A program made the translations under genes and the position numbers. A stretch of 64,000 nt of DNA from Rheinheimera lutimaris (GTDB lineage: Bacteria; Pseudomonadota; Gammaproteobacteria; Enterobacterales; Alteromonadaceae), in the NCBI RefSeq assembly GCF_013283795.1, contig NZ_JABSOD010000005.1:124001-188000 (forward strand), read 5' to 3'. The notes beneath the pieces were generated by a model. That model saw nothing but the letters and a program-made list of their open reading frames with translations, was not told where the DNA came from and ran no database searches. Below are positions 34,778-43,920 of the stretch, piece by piece. Position 1 is the stretch's first letter. Each line of letters opens with the position of its first letter.

Positions 34778-35098
34778 ATGACAGACAGTGAACAGAAAAG
34801 CGGCCGCGAGCGCACGGCGACAGCCTTACAATATGAAGGTAAAAAAGCGCCTACTGTTACTGCTAAAGGGCATGGCCAGTTGGCAGAGGAGATGATTGCG
34901 CTGGCACGTGAGCATGGTGTATTGGTGCATCAGGATGATGAGCTGAGTAAATTACTGGGCCAACTGCAGTTAGGCGAACAGATCCCCGCCCAACTGTATA
35001 TTGTGATTGCTGAGCTTATCGCCTTTTCATATGTACTGCAGGGGAAATTTCCGGACAACTGGCACAATATTCACCAGCGCATTGATATTAAAAGCTAG
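34778..35098 (+). CDS. Free-standing FlhB C-terminal-domain homologue (EscU/YscU/HrcU family)
   Basis: The 106-residue product aligns with the part of FlhB just after the NPTH cleavage site: ATALQYEGKKAPTVTAKGHGQLAEEMIALAREHGVLVHQDDELSKLLGQL matches VALKYDQGKFRAPVVVAKGVDEVAMHIRKIG in the full FlhB of this window, and the tail IPAQLYIVIAELIAFSYVL matches IPEQLFAAVAQVLAYVYQL. The membrane part and the NPTH motif are absent, so it cannot autocleave. Such FlhB-like proteins (FhlB) can partly replace the FlhB C-terminal fragment in some bacteria. It directly follows the FliK-like gene, and its stop shares CTAG with the opposing gene. Confidence 0.82.
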   Translation: MTDSEQKSGRERTATALQYEGKKAPTVTAKGHGQLAEEMIALAREHGVLVHQDDELSKLLGQLQLGEQIPAQLYIVIAELIAFSYVLQGKFPDNWHNIHQRIDIKS

Positions 35099-35538
35099 CC
35101 TTGCTGCTTTTGCTGGTGTAAGTTAAACAGCAATTCAGCTTCCGCACGCGGCAGTTCACATTCGCGCATGATTTCATCGAGATCAGCGCCCAGTTGCACC
35201 ATTTTCATCGCACGGCTGTATATCTTTGACTCGGGATCTGTCAGTTCCAAAGCCTGCTGTTTATCAGCCAACTGCTGCAGTTGTGCGGTTAGCTGCTCGC
35301 TAAGCTGGCTAAGCCCGCTATCCAGTTGCAGCACCCGTTGGCCGACGCCAATAATACCGGCACGTAACTCTTCTACTTCAAGCTGACTACCGGCCAATTG
35401 CTTAGCCGCATACTCCAACCGTTTCTCCAGCGCGCTTTGCTGCTGTTGCTGTTGCCGCTGCTGCCGGCCAAGCCACATATAAATACCGACCGCAAACAGC
35501 AACAACAGGCCGGTTTGAATTGCTACACCAAGCCACAT
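35095..35538 (-). CDS. DUF2802 membrane-anchored coiled-coil protein
   Basis: A 147-residue protein with an N-terminal helix (WLGVAIQTGLLLLFAVGIYMWLG), a Gln-rich coiled coil and a conserved C-terminus (DPESKIYSRAMKMVQLGADLDEIMRECELPRAEAELL) typical of DUF2802. The C-terminal part looks like a small helix-turn-helix. ATG 35538 is chosen because AGGAACC lies just upstream, overlapping the cheW stop; a GTG at 35571 would overlap cheW. It is usually the last gene of this chemotaxis block in polar flagellates. Function unknown. Confidence 0.8.
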   Translation of the reverse strand: MWLGVAIQTGLLLLFAVGIYMWLGRQQRQQQQQQSALEKRLEYAAKQLAGSQLEVEELRAGIIGVGQRVLQLDSGLSQLSEQLTAQLQQLADKQQALELTDPESKIYSRAMKMVQLGADLDEIMRECELPRAEAELLFNLHQQKQQG

Positions 35539-35546
35539 AAGGGTTC

Positions 35547-36041
35547 CTAGATCGAGTTTACTTCTTCCCACTCTTCTTCGCTGAGCAATTTGTTCAGGTC
35601 AACAAGAATAAGTAACTCGCCTTCACGGTTGGATACGCCCTGAATAAAACGCGCGCTTTCATCGGTACCAACATTAGGCGCAGTATCAATTTCGGATGAT
35701 TTTAAATACACCACCTCGGCCACACTATCGACCATAATGCCGAGTACTTGCTTTTCTGCCTCAATAATCACAATACGGCTATTATCGGTAACATCGGCCG
35801 GCGCTAAACCAAAGCGGGAGCGGGTATCAATAACGGTTACCACATTGCCACGCAGGTTAATAATACCCAGTACATAGTCCGGTGAGCCCGGCACCGGTGC
35901 AATTTCGGTATAGCGCAGCACTTCCTGCACCTGCATAACATTAATACCGTAGGTTTCATCCTGCAGCTTAAATGTTACCCACTGTAATACGACATCGGCT
36001 GCTACGTTTTTGTTGGCAGACTGCTTGGTTAAATTACTCAT
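35547..36041 (-). CDS. cheW: Chemotaxis coupling protein CheW
   Basis: The 164-residue protein couples receptors to CheA. It has the CheW fold sequence WVTFKLQDETYGINVMQVQEVLRYTEIAPVPGSPDYVLGIINLRGNVVTVIDTRSRFG and the later VAEVVYLKSSEIDTAPNVG. A clear AGGAG site precedes ATG 36041. Downstream of parP and parC, matching the Vibrio/Shewanella polar array gene set. Confidence 0.95.
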   Translation of the reverse strand: MSNLTKQSANKNVAADVVLQWVTFKLQDETYGINVMQVQEVLRYTEIAPVPGSPDYVLGIINLRGNVVTVIDTRSRFGLAPADVTDNSRIVIIEAEKQVLGIMVDSVAEVVYLKSSEIDTAPNVGTDESARFIQGVSNREGELLILVDLNKLLSEEEWEEVNSI

Positions 36042-36071
36042 GCACAGCTCCTGTATAAATAGCTTTTCCGG

Positions 36072-36875
36072 TTAAGCACTGATATCCAGCCCCCGGTTTA
36101 ATAAATCAATCATAGCGTCAACATCAATCAGTACGCACATATGCTGTTTGATCAAACCAGCCATCCACGGACGTTTGCCTTCTGCCTCACGCCACTTCAC
36201 CTCATCCTGTTCCAGTACATAGGTGTTAATCAGGGTTTCGCAGCACAGGCCCCAGTTACTGTTACCCAGCATAATAACATATTGATAGTTTAGCTTTTGC
36301 TGCAAAGTTTGATCATATTTTTCCGGCATTACCCAGCGCGCGGTATCAACAATATTTATTTTTTGTTCACGATACAGCATAACACCTTTAAACCACTCAG
36401 GTTTACCGATAAGGCTGCTGACATTACCCAACTGATGAATACCGCCCAATTCTTTTAACGGCACCGCCACTTTTAACCCGGCAACGTCGAAAAACAATGC
36501 CTGAAACCGGCCCTGACGATAATCTTTCAGCTGCGTTTTCGCCGCTACCGGTATAGCCGCTTTAACTGCCGGCGCTACCGGAGCAATGCGCTCAGCGACC
36601 GGGATATCACGCTGTGCCAGGCTTTGTGCCTGTTCTGCCGCCGCAAATTTAGCTTTGAGGGTTTCCAACGCTGCATTATCTGCCAGCGTAGCATCTGCCG
36701 GCGCAGCCTTTACCGCAGTTTTCACTGCCGGCGCTGTTACCACCGCCTGTGACAACAAAGCATTAAGCTGCTGCTTTTTCTCTTCTGCCAGCACTACGGC
36801 ATCAGTATCATCCTCTGTCAGTAAGGCTGACAGATAATGCTGCATCACTTTCTGGCTGGCAATTAAATTACTCAT
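36072..36875 (-). CDS. parP: ParP-like polar chemotaxis array protein (CheW-like domain)
   Basis: A 267-residue protein. An Ala/Pro/Lys-rich N-terminal region (1-120) is followed by a CheW-like domain at about 120-262 (GRFQALFFDVAGLKVAVPLKELGGIHQLG ... EWFKGVMLYREQKINIVDTARWVMP). In Vibrio, ParP links the ParC ATPase to CheA and MCPs through such a domain and keeps arrays at the pole. The order parC-parP-cheW is the same here. Assignment relies on this order plus the domain layout. Confidence 0.85.
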   Translation of the reverse strand: MSNLIASQKVMQHYLSALLTEDDTDAVVLAEEKKQQLNALLSQAVVTAPAVKTAVKAAPADATLADNAALETLKAKFAAAEQAQSLAQRDIPVAERIAPVAPAVKAAIPVAAKTQLKDYRQGRFQALFFDVAGLKVAVPLKELGGIHQLGNVSSLIGKPEWFKGVMLYREQKINIVDTARWVMPEKYDQTLQQKLNYQYVIMLGNSNWGLCCETLINTYVLEQDEVKWREAEGKRPWMAGLIKQHMCVLIDVDAMIDLLNRGLDISA

Positions 36876-36878
36876 CCG

Positions 36879-37655
36879 TTACTCCGGTGCCAGTTGCAGT
36901 AAATAAGTCAGCAAGGTGTTGTAGGCAAACACACCGCGCGATGCCGAGGCAAATTCACTGGGCGGGGTTTGTGCCAGGCTGGCATCACGAAATTTGGTAT
37001 CTACCGGGATAACAGCCGACCAAACCCTGTCCTGATATTTGGCTTTCAGCTCTTTATACGCTTCCAGCGATGCCTTAGTGCGTTTGTCATACATGGTCGG
37101 AATAATGGTGTAGGCGTAATCTTTTTTCTGTGAAGTACGCATTAGTGCCATAGTGGCAATCATGCGCTCCAGGCCTTTTAAAGCAAGGAACTCGGTTTGC
37201 ACCGGAATTAAAATACGGTCGCAGGCAGCAATGGCGTTTACCATTAACACGCCCATTACCGGCGGGCAGTCGATCAGTACGTAATCGTATTCTGTTTTAA
37301 CTTTTTGCAGTGCTTTTTTCAGCATCAGCCCCATACCGCCTTTATTACCAAGCGAGCGGTCCAGGGTTGCTAACGCCATAGATGATGGCAAAATATCTAA
37401 ATTGGCTACACCACTGGGGCAAAGTGATTGCATAATCTCTTCGCTGGTGATGTCTTTACCACGGATAAACATGTCGTATACGCTGACTTCCAGTTCTTCC
37501 GCATCGATGCCAAAATAGTACGTCAGCGACGCGTGCGGATCGGTATCAACCAGCAGCACTTTATAGCCACGCTGCGCCAACAAACCGCCGAGGGTTACTG
37601 TAGTGGTGGTTTTGCCTACACCACCTTTTTGATTTGCTACCGTCCAAATTACCAC
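36879..37655 (-). CDS. parC: ParC-like ParA-family ATPase for polar array positioning
   Basis: A 258-residue Walker-type ATPase beginning VVIWTVANQKGGVGKTTTTVTLGGLLAQRG (deviant Walker A, KGGVGKTT) with VDTDPHASLTYYF and YVLIDCPPVMG. In Vibrio, ParC recruits chemotaxis arrays to the cell pole and hands them to daughter cells. The GTG at 37655 is preferred: AGGAA lies seven bases upstream, overlapping the motD end, while earlier in-frame codons fall inside motD. Not topoisomerase IV ParC despite the name. Confidence 0.85.
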   Translation of the reverse strand: MVIWTVANQKGGVGKTTTTVTLGGLLAQRGYKVLLVDTDPHASLTYYFGIDAEELEVSVYDMFIRGKDITSEEIMQSLCPSGVANLDILPSSMALATLDRSLGNKGGMGLMLKKALQKVKTEYDYVLIDCPPVMGVLMVNAIAACDRILIPVQTEFLALKGLERMIATMALMRTSQKKDYAYTIIPTMYDKRTKASLEAYKELKAKYQDRVWSAVIPVDTKFRDASLAQTPPSEFASASRGVFAYNTLLTYLLQLAPE

Positions 37656-37656
37656 T

Positions 37657-38637
37657 TCAGGGTTCCTGTTGTTGCTCCGGCTGCGCATCCGGGTTGTCTT
37701 GCCGCGTAGTAATACGAATACCACCGCCGGGTAGGGCGATTACTCTGATACTGCCGTCCTGTTGCGAGATCTGTTCCAGCTGACGCTGCAAGGCGTCATT
37801 TTCAGCGTTTTCATCGCTGTTGGTTGTTTGCTGCTGTTCGGCATAGCCGTAGCGCGAAATCGCGATAACTACTTTACGGTTTGCGGCCCGCCCCTGCGCG
37901 TTGTCATTAGCGCTAAACGGATAATACTGACCAAAACCCTCAATAGCCATACGCTGTGGTGCTGTGCCCAAACGTTCTAACATACGCAGCACTGACGTTG
38001 CCCGGCTTACTGACAATTCCCAGTTAGAGGCGAACAGTTCGTTGTTAATCGGTTGATTATCAGTGTAGCCACGCACACGAATAAAATTATTGATTGGATT
38101 AATCACTTTGGTAATTTCAGCCAACAATGTCTGTGCCGACGCCGTTGCTGTGGCGCTGCCACTGGCAAACAGTAAACCACTACTCAGTTCAATCGTCAGC
38201 CAGTTTTCATCCTGCTGTATTTTTGCCAGGCCCTGCTCCAGCAGGTTAGCCAACGCGCGGGTTAACTTTTGCTCCACAGATTGTAATGGGCTGCCTAACT
38301 GTTTCGCCGTAACCTCTGACAACTGCTTTGCATCTGCAACCAGAGCAGGGCCTTTGGCCTCCTCCAGTGAGGTGCCGTATAACTCCAGCTCACTTTGCGG
38401 TGCCGGTTTGGTTAACACCGCACTGCCAGGCACTCCGGTGCCGGATTGCTCCGGCTTTTCAAACATACGGGTAATAGAATCTGCCAGTACATTGTATTGC
38501 TCTTCTTTTACAATAGACATGGCGTACAACACCACAAAAAGCGCAAACATCAGTGTCATATAATCGGCATAAGACACCAGCCAACGGTCAAGCTGTTCTT
38601 GCTCTACGTGCTGATGTTTTTGCTTATGCCGGTACAT
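37657..38637 (-). CDS. motD: Flagellar motor stator protein MotD (MotB family)
   Basis: A 326-residue protein with one N-terminal helix (YADYMTLMFALFVVLYAMSIV) whose Asp24 fits the conserved proton-binding residue of MotB/PomB. An OmpA-like peptidoglycan-binding domain follows (about 150-268: FIRVRGYTDNQPINNELFASNWELSVSRATSVLRML and GRAANRKVVIAI). The C-terminal tail after 270 is Gln/Asn-rich with no known fold. Partner of motC just upstream; a second stator pair probably exists elsewhere, as is usual with MotCD. Confidence 0.9.
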   Translation of the reverse strand: MYRHKQKHQHVEQEQLDRWLVSYADYMTLMFALFVVLYAMSIVKEEQYNVLADSITRMFEKPEQSGTGVPGSAVLTKPAPQSELELYGTSLEEAKGPALVADAKQLSEVTAKQLGSPLQSVEQKLTRALANLLEQGLAKIQQDENWLTIELSSGLLFASGSATATASAQTLLAEITKVINPINNFIRVRGYTDNQPINNELFASNWELSVSRATSVLRMLERLGTAPQRMAIEGFGQYYPFSANDNAQGRAANRKVVIAISRYGYAEQQQTTNSDENAENDALQRQLEQISQQDGSIRVIALPGGGIRITTRQDNPDAQPEQQQEP

Positions 38638-38643
38638 ACTTGC

Positions 38644-39387
38644 TTAACCCGGATGGTAAGCGGCCAGCTTACGCTCAATATTACGTGGATTTTCACCATG
38701 AGCAATCGACACCAACCCTTCGACGATCAGTTCATGGTACAGCGTGCGTTGCTGCACCAGGCTCTTTAACTTATTGCCCACCGGAATAAACACCAGGTTA
38801 GCAAAACCGACACCATAAATAGTGGCAACAAAAGCGGTAGCGATACCCAAGCCAAGCAATTCCGGCTCAGAAATATTCGACATCGCCTGAATAAGACCCA
38901 ACACCGCGCCGACAATACCAATAGTCGGGCTGTAACCGCCCATGGCATCAAAAATTCGCGCCCCACGCAGCAAACGCTCGCGCTCCAGCGTCAGCTCTGC
39001 ATCCAGGGTATCTTGCAACACCGCCGGCTCTACACCGTCTACCAATAAATTAAGACCACGGTGTAAAAACGCATCATGTTCTGCCAGAGCATCATTTTCC
39101 AGTGCAAGAAAACCGCTGCCGCGAGCTGCACTGCCCCATTGCACTATACGTTCTGCGGTGTGCTCCAGCGGCAACTGCGCCGGACGAATCACCCAGGGTA
39201 ACATACTTAACCCGAGGCGGAATTGATTAAAAGGTGTTTGCAGCATAACTGCACCGACGGTGCCGCCAACTACAATTAAAAACGCCGGAAAGTGCAACAA
39301 GGTGGATAAGGCACCACCTTCCATAACAAAGCCGCCGGCAACTGCCAGCACCGCTAACAAAAAGCCGCTGATGGCCAGCTTATCCAT
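38644..39387 (-). CDS. motC: Flagellar motor stator protein MotC (MotA family)
   Basis: A 247-residue four-helix membrane protein with the MotA/PomA signature. It includes [18 protein letters not shown] in helix 2, [34 protein letters not shown] covering the cytoplasmic loop and helix 3, and [29 protein letters not shown] in helix 4. With MotD it forms the ion channel that drives the rotor. The start overlaps the cheB end by eight bases. Confidence 0.92.
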   Translation of the reverse strand: MDKLAISGFLLAVLAVAGGFVMEGGALSTLLHFPAFLIVVGGTVGAVMLQTPFNQFRLGLSMLPWVIRPAQLPLEHTAERIVQWGSAARGSGFLALENDALAEHDAFLHRGLNLLVDGVEPAVLQDTLDAELTLERERLLRGARIFDAMGGYSPTIGIVGAVLGLIQAMSNISEPELLGLGIATAFVATIYGVGFANLVFIPVGNKLKSLVQQRTLYHELIVEGLVSIAHGENPRNIERKLAAYHPG

Positions 39388-40525
39388 GCGTCACTTCCGT
39401 GATAAGGCGGGTTGCTACTTCGTTCAGGCTAACTTCTACATCCATTAAACCGGCTGCAGCTATCGCTTGCGGCATACCGTACACCACACAGCTGGCTTCA
39501 TCCTGAGCCCAAATCCGTGCACCGCTTTGCTTTAACAACCGGGCCCCTTCACGGCCATCGGCACCCATACCGGTTAATACTATCGCCAGTACTTTATCGC
39601 TGTACACTTTAGCTGCGGTGGCAAAGGTGATATCTACGCTGGGTTTAAATGTAATGCGCGGCGAGTCATCTTCTTTAATGCGTAACCGTGCTTCGCGGTC
39701 GTTACCTTCAATCAACATTTGTTTGCCGCCGGGTGCCAGATACGCCACCCCAGGCCGCAGCACATCATTATCGACAGCTTCACGTACTTCCACTTTCGCT
39801 AACGAATTTAAGCGCTGGGCAAAAGCGCCGGTAAAGGCAGCCGGCATATGCTGAATTAATACGATGGGTAGCGGAAAGTTGGCCGGCAATGCAGTAATAA
39901 TACGTTGCAATGCCACCGGACCGCCGGTAGAGGTACCTATCGCCACTAACTTATAACTCTTACCGCTGGCATGGAAAGTGCCGCTGCGCGCCGGCGCAGT
40001 GACTCTGTCGCTAAGCTTTGGTCGTTCAAAGGCGGTACGGGTTAATGCCGGACGCTCGCTTAACCGCGGCGCCGGTGTTTCAGTGCGTGCAGCGATGGTG
40101 CTGCTAAAACCCGTTCTGCCCGGCTGGCGTTTACGTGCTACGGCTTTAACTCTGTCGCGCAGCAACTGCCCGGCTTCGTCTTTATCGCGGGCGATGTCTT
40201 CAAATTTTTTCGGCAGAAAATCTACCGCTCCGGCTTCAAGGGCGTCAAAAGTAGCTTTTGCCCCTTCATGCGTTAACGAGGAGAACATCAGAATAGGGAT
40301 ACGCTGTTGCTGCATTATTTCGCGCACAGCAGAAATGCCGTCTAACACCGGCATTTCCACATCCATAGTAATAACGTCCGGCTTTAACGCTAAGGCTTTA
40401 TCTACAGCTTCTCTGCCGTTATTGGCGGTGTCGATAACTTCAATATCGCCATCCTTTGCCAGGATTTCTGTCAAGCGGCGACGAAAAAAACTGGAATCAT
40501 CGACCACTAACACCTTAATCGCCAT
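39380..40525 (-). CDS. cheB: Chemotaxis protein-glutamate methylesterase CheB
   Basis: Removes methyl groups from MCP glutamates when phosphorylated by CheA. The 381-residue product has a receiver domain ([13 protein letters not shown], phospho-acceptor Asp55 in [14 protein letters not shown]) and a variable linker (about 135-190). The methylesterase domain has the catalytic triad: Ser in [12 protein letters not shown], His in [14 protein letters not shown] and Asp in [14 protein letters not shown]. No cheR is in the window. Confidence 0.95.
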   Translation of the reverse strand: MAIKVLVVDDSSFFRRRLTEILAKDGDIEVIDTANNGREAVDKALALKPDVITMDVEMPVLDGISAVREIMQQQRIPILMFSSLTHEGAKATFDALEAGAVDFLPKKFEDIARDKDEAGQLLRDRVKAVARKRQPGRTGFSSTIAARTETPAPRLSERPALTRTAFERPKLSDRVTAPARSGTFHASGKSYKLVAIGTSTGGPVALQRIITALPANFPLPIVLIQHMPAAFTGAFAQRLNSLAKVEVREAVDNDVLRPGVAYLAPGGKQMLIEGNDREARLRIKEDDSPRITFKPSVDITFATAAKVYSDKVLAIVLTGMGADGREGARLLKQSGARIWAQDEASCVVYGMPQAIAAAGLMDVEVSLNEVATRLITEVTHG

Positions 40526-40537
40526 AGTTATCTCTCT

Positions 40538-42700
40538 TTAGGCATTAATTTTGTTGAAGCGATCAAACTTGATCTTTGATTTCTTCGCGTAATGTTTCAG
40601 CAGGTTAGGCACATCAAGGATCAGTGCTATACCACCATCGGAAGTAATGGTTGCACCAGCCATACCCGGCGTCCCCTGCAATAAGGCATCCAATGGCTTG
40701 ATCACCACCTCTTCCTGGCCTATCAACGAGTCGACCACGAAGCCAACCTGCTGGGTGCCAATTTGTACAATCACCACATGACCCTGCTCACGGCGGCGTT
40801 TTTTATCTGAGCCTTTTACCAACCAATGTTCGAGGAAAAACAGCGGTATGGCTTTATTACGCACCACAACCGTTAACTGGCCGTCAACCACGTTAGTTTT
40901 ATTTAAGTCGAGATGGAAAATTTCGCTGACGCCGGCCAGCGGTAAAGCAAAGGTTTGCTTGCCAACAATAACCATCAGAGTGGGCAATATAGCCAGTGTT
41001 AGCGGCACTTTGATTTCCAGTAAGGTGCCCTCACCCATTTTAGAGTGAATATGCACAGTACCGTTTAATTGCGTGATCTTGGTTTTTACCACATCCATGC
41101 CAACACCGCGGCCGGAGATGTCAGAAATTTGTTCTTTGGTAGAAAAACCAGGCGCAAAAATCAGGTTAAACGCTTCGGTATCTGACATTCTTGCAGCGGC
41201 GTCGGTATCTAAAATACCGCGCTTAATGGCAATGCCCTTCAACTTCTCCGGATCCATACCGGCACCGTCATCGTGAATAGTCAGTAAAATATGATCACCG
41301 GCCTGCGCCGCAGCTAACTTCACGGTACCGGTACGGTTTTTACCGGCCTTTTGCCTGATTTCCGGCATCTCGATACCGTGGTCTACCGAATTGCGCACCA
41401 AGTGCACTAAAGGATCGGCCAGAGCTTCTACCAGGTTTTTATCCAGATCGGTTTCTTCACCTTCCAGCACCAGCTCAATGTCTTTTTGCAGAGAGCGCGC
41501 TAAGTCACGTACTACCCGCGGGAAGCGACCAAACACTTTCTTGATCGGCTGCATGCGGGTTTTCATTACCGCGCCCTGAATGTCAGCAGTAACCACATCC
41601 AGATTAGAAATGGCCTTGCTCATCTCTTCATTTTGCGCAGTAGTAGATAAGCTAACCAGCCGGTTACGCACCAACACCAGTTCACCGACCATGTTCATGA
41701 TCTGATCCAGCCGTTTGGTATCTACCCGCACTGTGGTTTCTACCTGCGCGGCTTGCTGTGCAGCAACGGCTTTATCAGCCGCAGCCGGTGCAGCTGGTGC
41801 CGCTTTGCTTTCTGCTACCACAGCTTTGGTTGGTGCGGCGGCCACCGGTGCAGCTGCTACGGCTGGCGATGCCACTTCTACCGGTGCTTTGCCTTTGCCA
41901 TGTAATTGGTCCAGCAAGGCTTCAAATTCGGCGTCGTCTATTTCGTCATCGGATTTCTTCGCCGCCTTATCCTGGCTTGCGGCAGGTGGTGCAGTGTCTT
42001 TGCCGGCTGCTGCTGCGCTATCAGGAATAAAGGAGCCCTTACCGTGCAGTTGATCAAGAATAGATTCAAATTCATCGTCGGTAATGTCGTCACTGCCTGA
42101 CGTGCCGGCTGCCGGGCTCGCAGGAGCCGGACTTGCCGGAGCAGAGCTGGCAGCTGGCGCGCCTTTTTTGCCGTGCAGCTCGTCCATCATGCGTTCAAAT
42201 TCTTCTTCGGTAATATCATCAACACTGCCGCCTGCGGCAGGCGCTACCGGTTCAGGCTCTGCCGGTGCAGGTGCAGCCTTAGCCACTGCAGGTGCAGGGT
42301 TAGATGCGGATTCCGGTTCACTATAGTGATGTAAAGCTTCAAGTATGGCTGGAGATGCAGGGGTTAACGGTTGGCGATTCTGCACTTCGACAAACATTTC
42401 GTTGATGCTGTCGAGTGATTGCAAAATAACGTCCATCAATTCCGGCGTAACGCGACGTTTGCCGGTGCGCAAAATATCAAATACGTTTTCTGCACCGTGG
42501 CAGGCATCGACCAGCTCAGTTAATGACAGGAAACCGGCGCCGCCTTTTACTGTATGAAAACCACGGAAAATTGCATTAAGCAAATTGGCATCATCCGGAT
42601 TATTTTCCAGTTCTACCAGCTGTTCCTGCAGTAATTCGAGGATTTCACCGGCTTCAACCAGAAAGTCCTGCAGTATATCTTCATCCATATCAAAGCTCAT
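40538..42700 (-). CDS. cheA: Chemotaxis histidine kinase CheA
   Basis: A 720-residue kinase. The P1 Hpt domain is residues 1-105 with phospho-His49 (IFRGFHTVKGGAGF). A long Ala/Pro-rich linker (115-320) holds three copies of an acidic motif ending ..LHGKG. P3 dimerisation begins near 325 (VDTKRLDQIMNMVGELVLVRN). The P4 ATPase has HLVRNSVDHGIE (N box), DDGAGMD (G1) and DISGRGVGMDVVKTKI (G2), and the CheW-like P5 is C-terminal. I see no clear P2 CheY-binding fold in the linker. Lies between cheZ and cheB. Confidence 0.95.
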   Translation of the reverse strand: MSFDMDEDILQDFLVEAGEILELLQEQLVELENNPDDANLLNAIFRGFHTVKGGAGFLSLTELVDACHGAENVFDILRTGKRRVTPELMDVILQSLDSINEMFVEVQNRQPLTPASPAILEALHHYSEPESASNPAPAVAKAAPAPAEPEPVAPAAGGSVDDITEEEFERMMDELHGKKGAPAASSAPASPAPASPAAGTSGSDDITDDEFESILDQLHGKGSFIPDSAAAAGKDTAPPAASQDKAAKKSDDEIDDAEFEALLDQLHGKGKAPVEVASPAVAAAPVAAAPTKAVVAESKAAPAAPAAADKAVAAQQAAQVETTVRVDTKRLDQIMNMVGELVLVRNRLVSLSTTAQNEEMSKAISNLDVVTADIQGAVMKTRMQPIKKVFGRFPRVVRDLARSLQKDIELVLEGEETDLDKNLVEALADPLVHLVRNSVDHGIEMPEIRQKAGKNRTGTVKLAAAQAGDHILLTIHDDGAGMDPEKLKGIAIKRGILDTDAAARMSDTEAFNLIFAPGFSTKEQISDISGRGVGMDVVKTKITQLNGTVHIHSKMGEGTLLEIKVPLTLAILPTLMVIVGKQTFALPLAGVSEIFHLDLNKTNVVDGQLTVVVRNKAIPLFFLEHWLVKGSDKKRRREQGHVVIVQIGTQQVGFVVDSLIGQEEVVIKPLDALLQGTPGMAGATITSDGGIALILDVPNLLKHYAKKSKIKFDRFNKINA
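41891..42220 (-). repeat. Threefold acidic motif repeat in the CheA linker
   Basis: Residues 161-180, 204-222 and 251-270 of CheA repeat the pattern D-(D/E)-I-x-x-x-E-F-E-x-(M/I/L)-(M/L)-D-(E/Q)-L-H-G-K-G/K (for example DDITDDEFESILDQLHGKG), separated by low-complexity Ala/Pro/Ser spacers. The repetition is at protein level; the DNA copies have diverged. Confidence 0.85.
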
Positions 42701-42715
42701 GCAATGACACCTCTG

Positions 42716-43471
42716 TTAAAAACCTAAACTGGATAATAAATCATCGACGTCATCCTGACCGCTTACCACATCATCGCGCTCTGCTGCGTCAATAATAGGC
42801 CCTTCTGCTTCATGCGCCTTGGGTTTGCTTTTTGCGGGTTTCGCTTCAGCAGCAGGCACCATCAAGCTTGATTGGCCGAATGCTGTTAGCAAACCAATCA
42901 GGCTTTCTTCAACTTCGCGCACCAGCTCGATAACCCGACGCAAAATTTGCCCGGTTAAATCCTGATAGTCTTGTGCCATCAGAACGTCCGTCAGCAATGA
43001 GTTTAGCGTATTGGAGTCACCACTGGCTTGCTGAAAAAAAGCATCCAGGTTATGACACAGCACTTTAAACTCGCCCAACTGCATTTGGCGTTGCATCAGC
43101 TTTTGCCATTGCGGTTGAATACTACCCAGCTTTTGGCTGATTTGATCAGCAATAGGCAGGCAAGATTCTACGGCGTCCATGGTGCGGTTGGCTGCCTGCT
43201 CGGTCATATCGATAACATGATTAAGACGCTTTTTAGCGTCCGGGATATCTTCTTCAAGCAGGTTATTCAGTGAGGGGTCTATCTGGAAATTTTTTAATGA
43301 GTCGTGCAGCTGGCGAGTTAACTTACCTACTTCAGCAAACAACTCTGATGAACCTGGCACAGCAAGTTGCTGTACCAATTCGTTGGCAGAGTCATGCTCA
43401 CCCATTTCCAGCAGCTGTACCAGCTCCCGAGCCTGGTCCAGAGAAATTAAAGGCGCCGTAATTGCAGACAT
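42716..43471 (-). CDS. cheZ: CheY-P phosphatase CheZ
   Basis: A 251-residue mostly helical protein that speeds CheY-P dephosphorylation. The catalytic region reads VLMAQDYQDLTGQILRRVIELVREVEESLI, with the Gln and Asp of QDYQDLTGQ in the expected place. The C-terminal peptide DDVDDLLSSLGF is the CheY-docking tail. Directly follows cheY, as in other polar flagellates. Confidence 0.95.
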   Translation of the reverse strand: MSAITAPLISLDQARELVQLLEMGEHDSANELVQQLAVPGSSELFAEVGKLTRQLHDSLKNFQIDPSLNNLLEEDIPDAKKRLNHVIDMTEQAANRTMDAVESCLPIADQISQKLGSIQPQWQKLMQRQMQLGEFKVLCHNLDAFFQQASGDSNTLNSLLTDVLMAQDYQDLTGQILRRVIELVREVEESLIGLLTAFGQSSLMVPAAEAKPAKSKPKAHEAEGPIIDAAERDDVVSGQDDVDDLLSSLGF

Positions 43472-43496
43472 GGCTATGCTCCTTTGTCAGTTACGG

Positions 43497-43880
43497 TTAG
43501 CCGATGCGTTCAAATACTTTAGCTAACTTCTCTTGCAGCGTGGCTGCAGTAAAGGGTTTGACGATATAACCGTTAACGCCGGCTTGCGCCGCGGCGATAA
43601 TTTGCTCTTTCTTCGCTTCTGCCGTTACCATCAGCACAGGAATATGCTTTAACTTGGCATCAGCACGAATAGCACGCAACAGATCGATGCCTTGCATACC
43701 CGGCATATTCCAATCTGTTACCACGAAATCAAAATCGCCGTTTTGCAGCATAGGCAAAGCCGTACTACCATCGTCGGCTTCAGACACGTTTGTAAAACCA
43801 AGGTCACGTAACAGGTTTTTTATAATTCGTCTCATGGTTGAAAAGTCATCTACCACAAGAATCTTCATGTTTTTATCCAA
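43497..43880 (-). CDS. cheY: Chemotaxis response regulator CheY
   Basis: A single receiver domain of 127 residues: [21 protein letters not shown] with the acidic pocket, phospho-acceptor Asp56 in [16 protein letters not shown], Thr in MVTAEA and Lys in GYIVKPF. The start is taken at a TTG (43880), because GGAGGGG sits six bases upstream and the reading MDKNMKIL matches relatives I know. ATG 43868 would give a protein four residues shorter. Binds FliM/FliN to reverse the motor. Confidence 0.95.
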   Translation of the reverse strand: MDKNMKILVVDDFSTMRRIIKNLLRDLGFTNVSEADDGSTALPMLQNGDFDFVVTDWNMPGMQGIDLLRAIRADAKLKHIPVLMVTAEAKKEQIIAAAQAGVNGYIVKPFTAATLQEKLAKVFERIG

Positions 43881-43920
43881 AATCCCCTCCGACGAGATAT
43901 TATTTTTATCTCAGAATAGG

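Noticed and set aside
34778-35098. Possible pseudogene of flhB
   Set aside because: The frame is intact, has its own start and position behind the FliK-like gene, and matches known stand-alone FlhB C-terminal homologues, so it reads as a functional short gene rather than decay.
41891-42220. CheA linker repeats as an assembly or replication slippage artefact
   Set aside because: The three copies differ at the DNA level and are separated by different spacers, so they are old, selected protein repeats.
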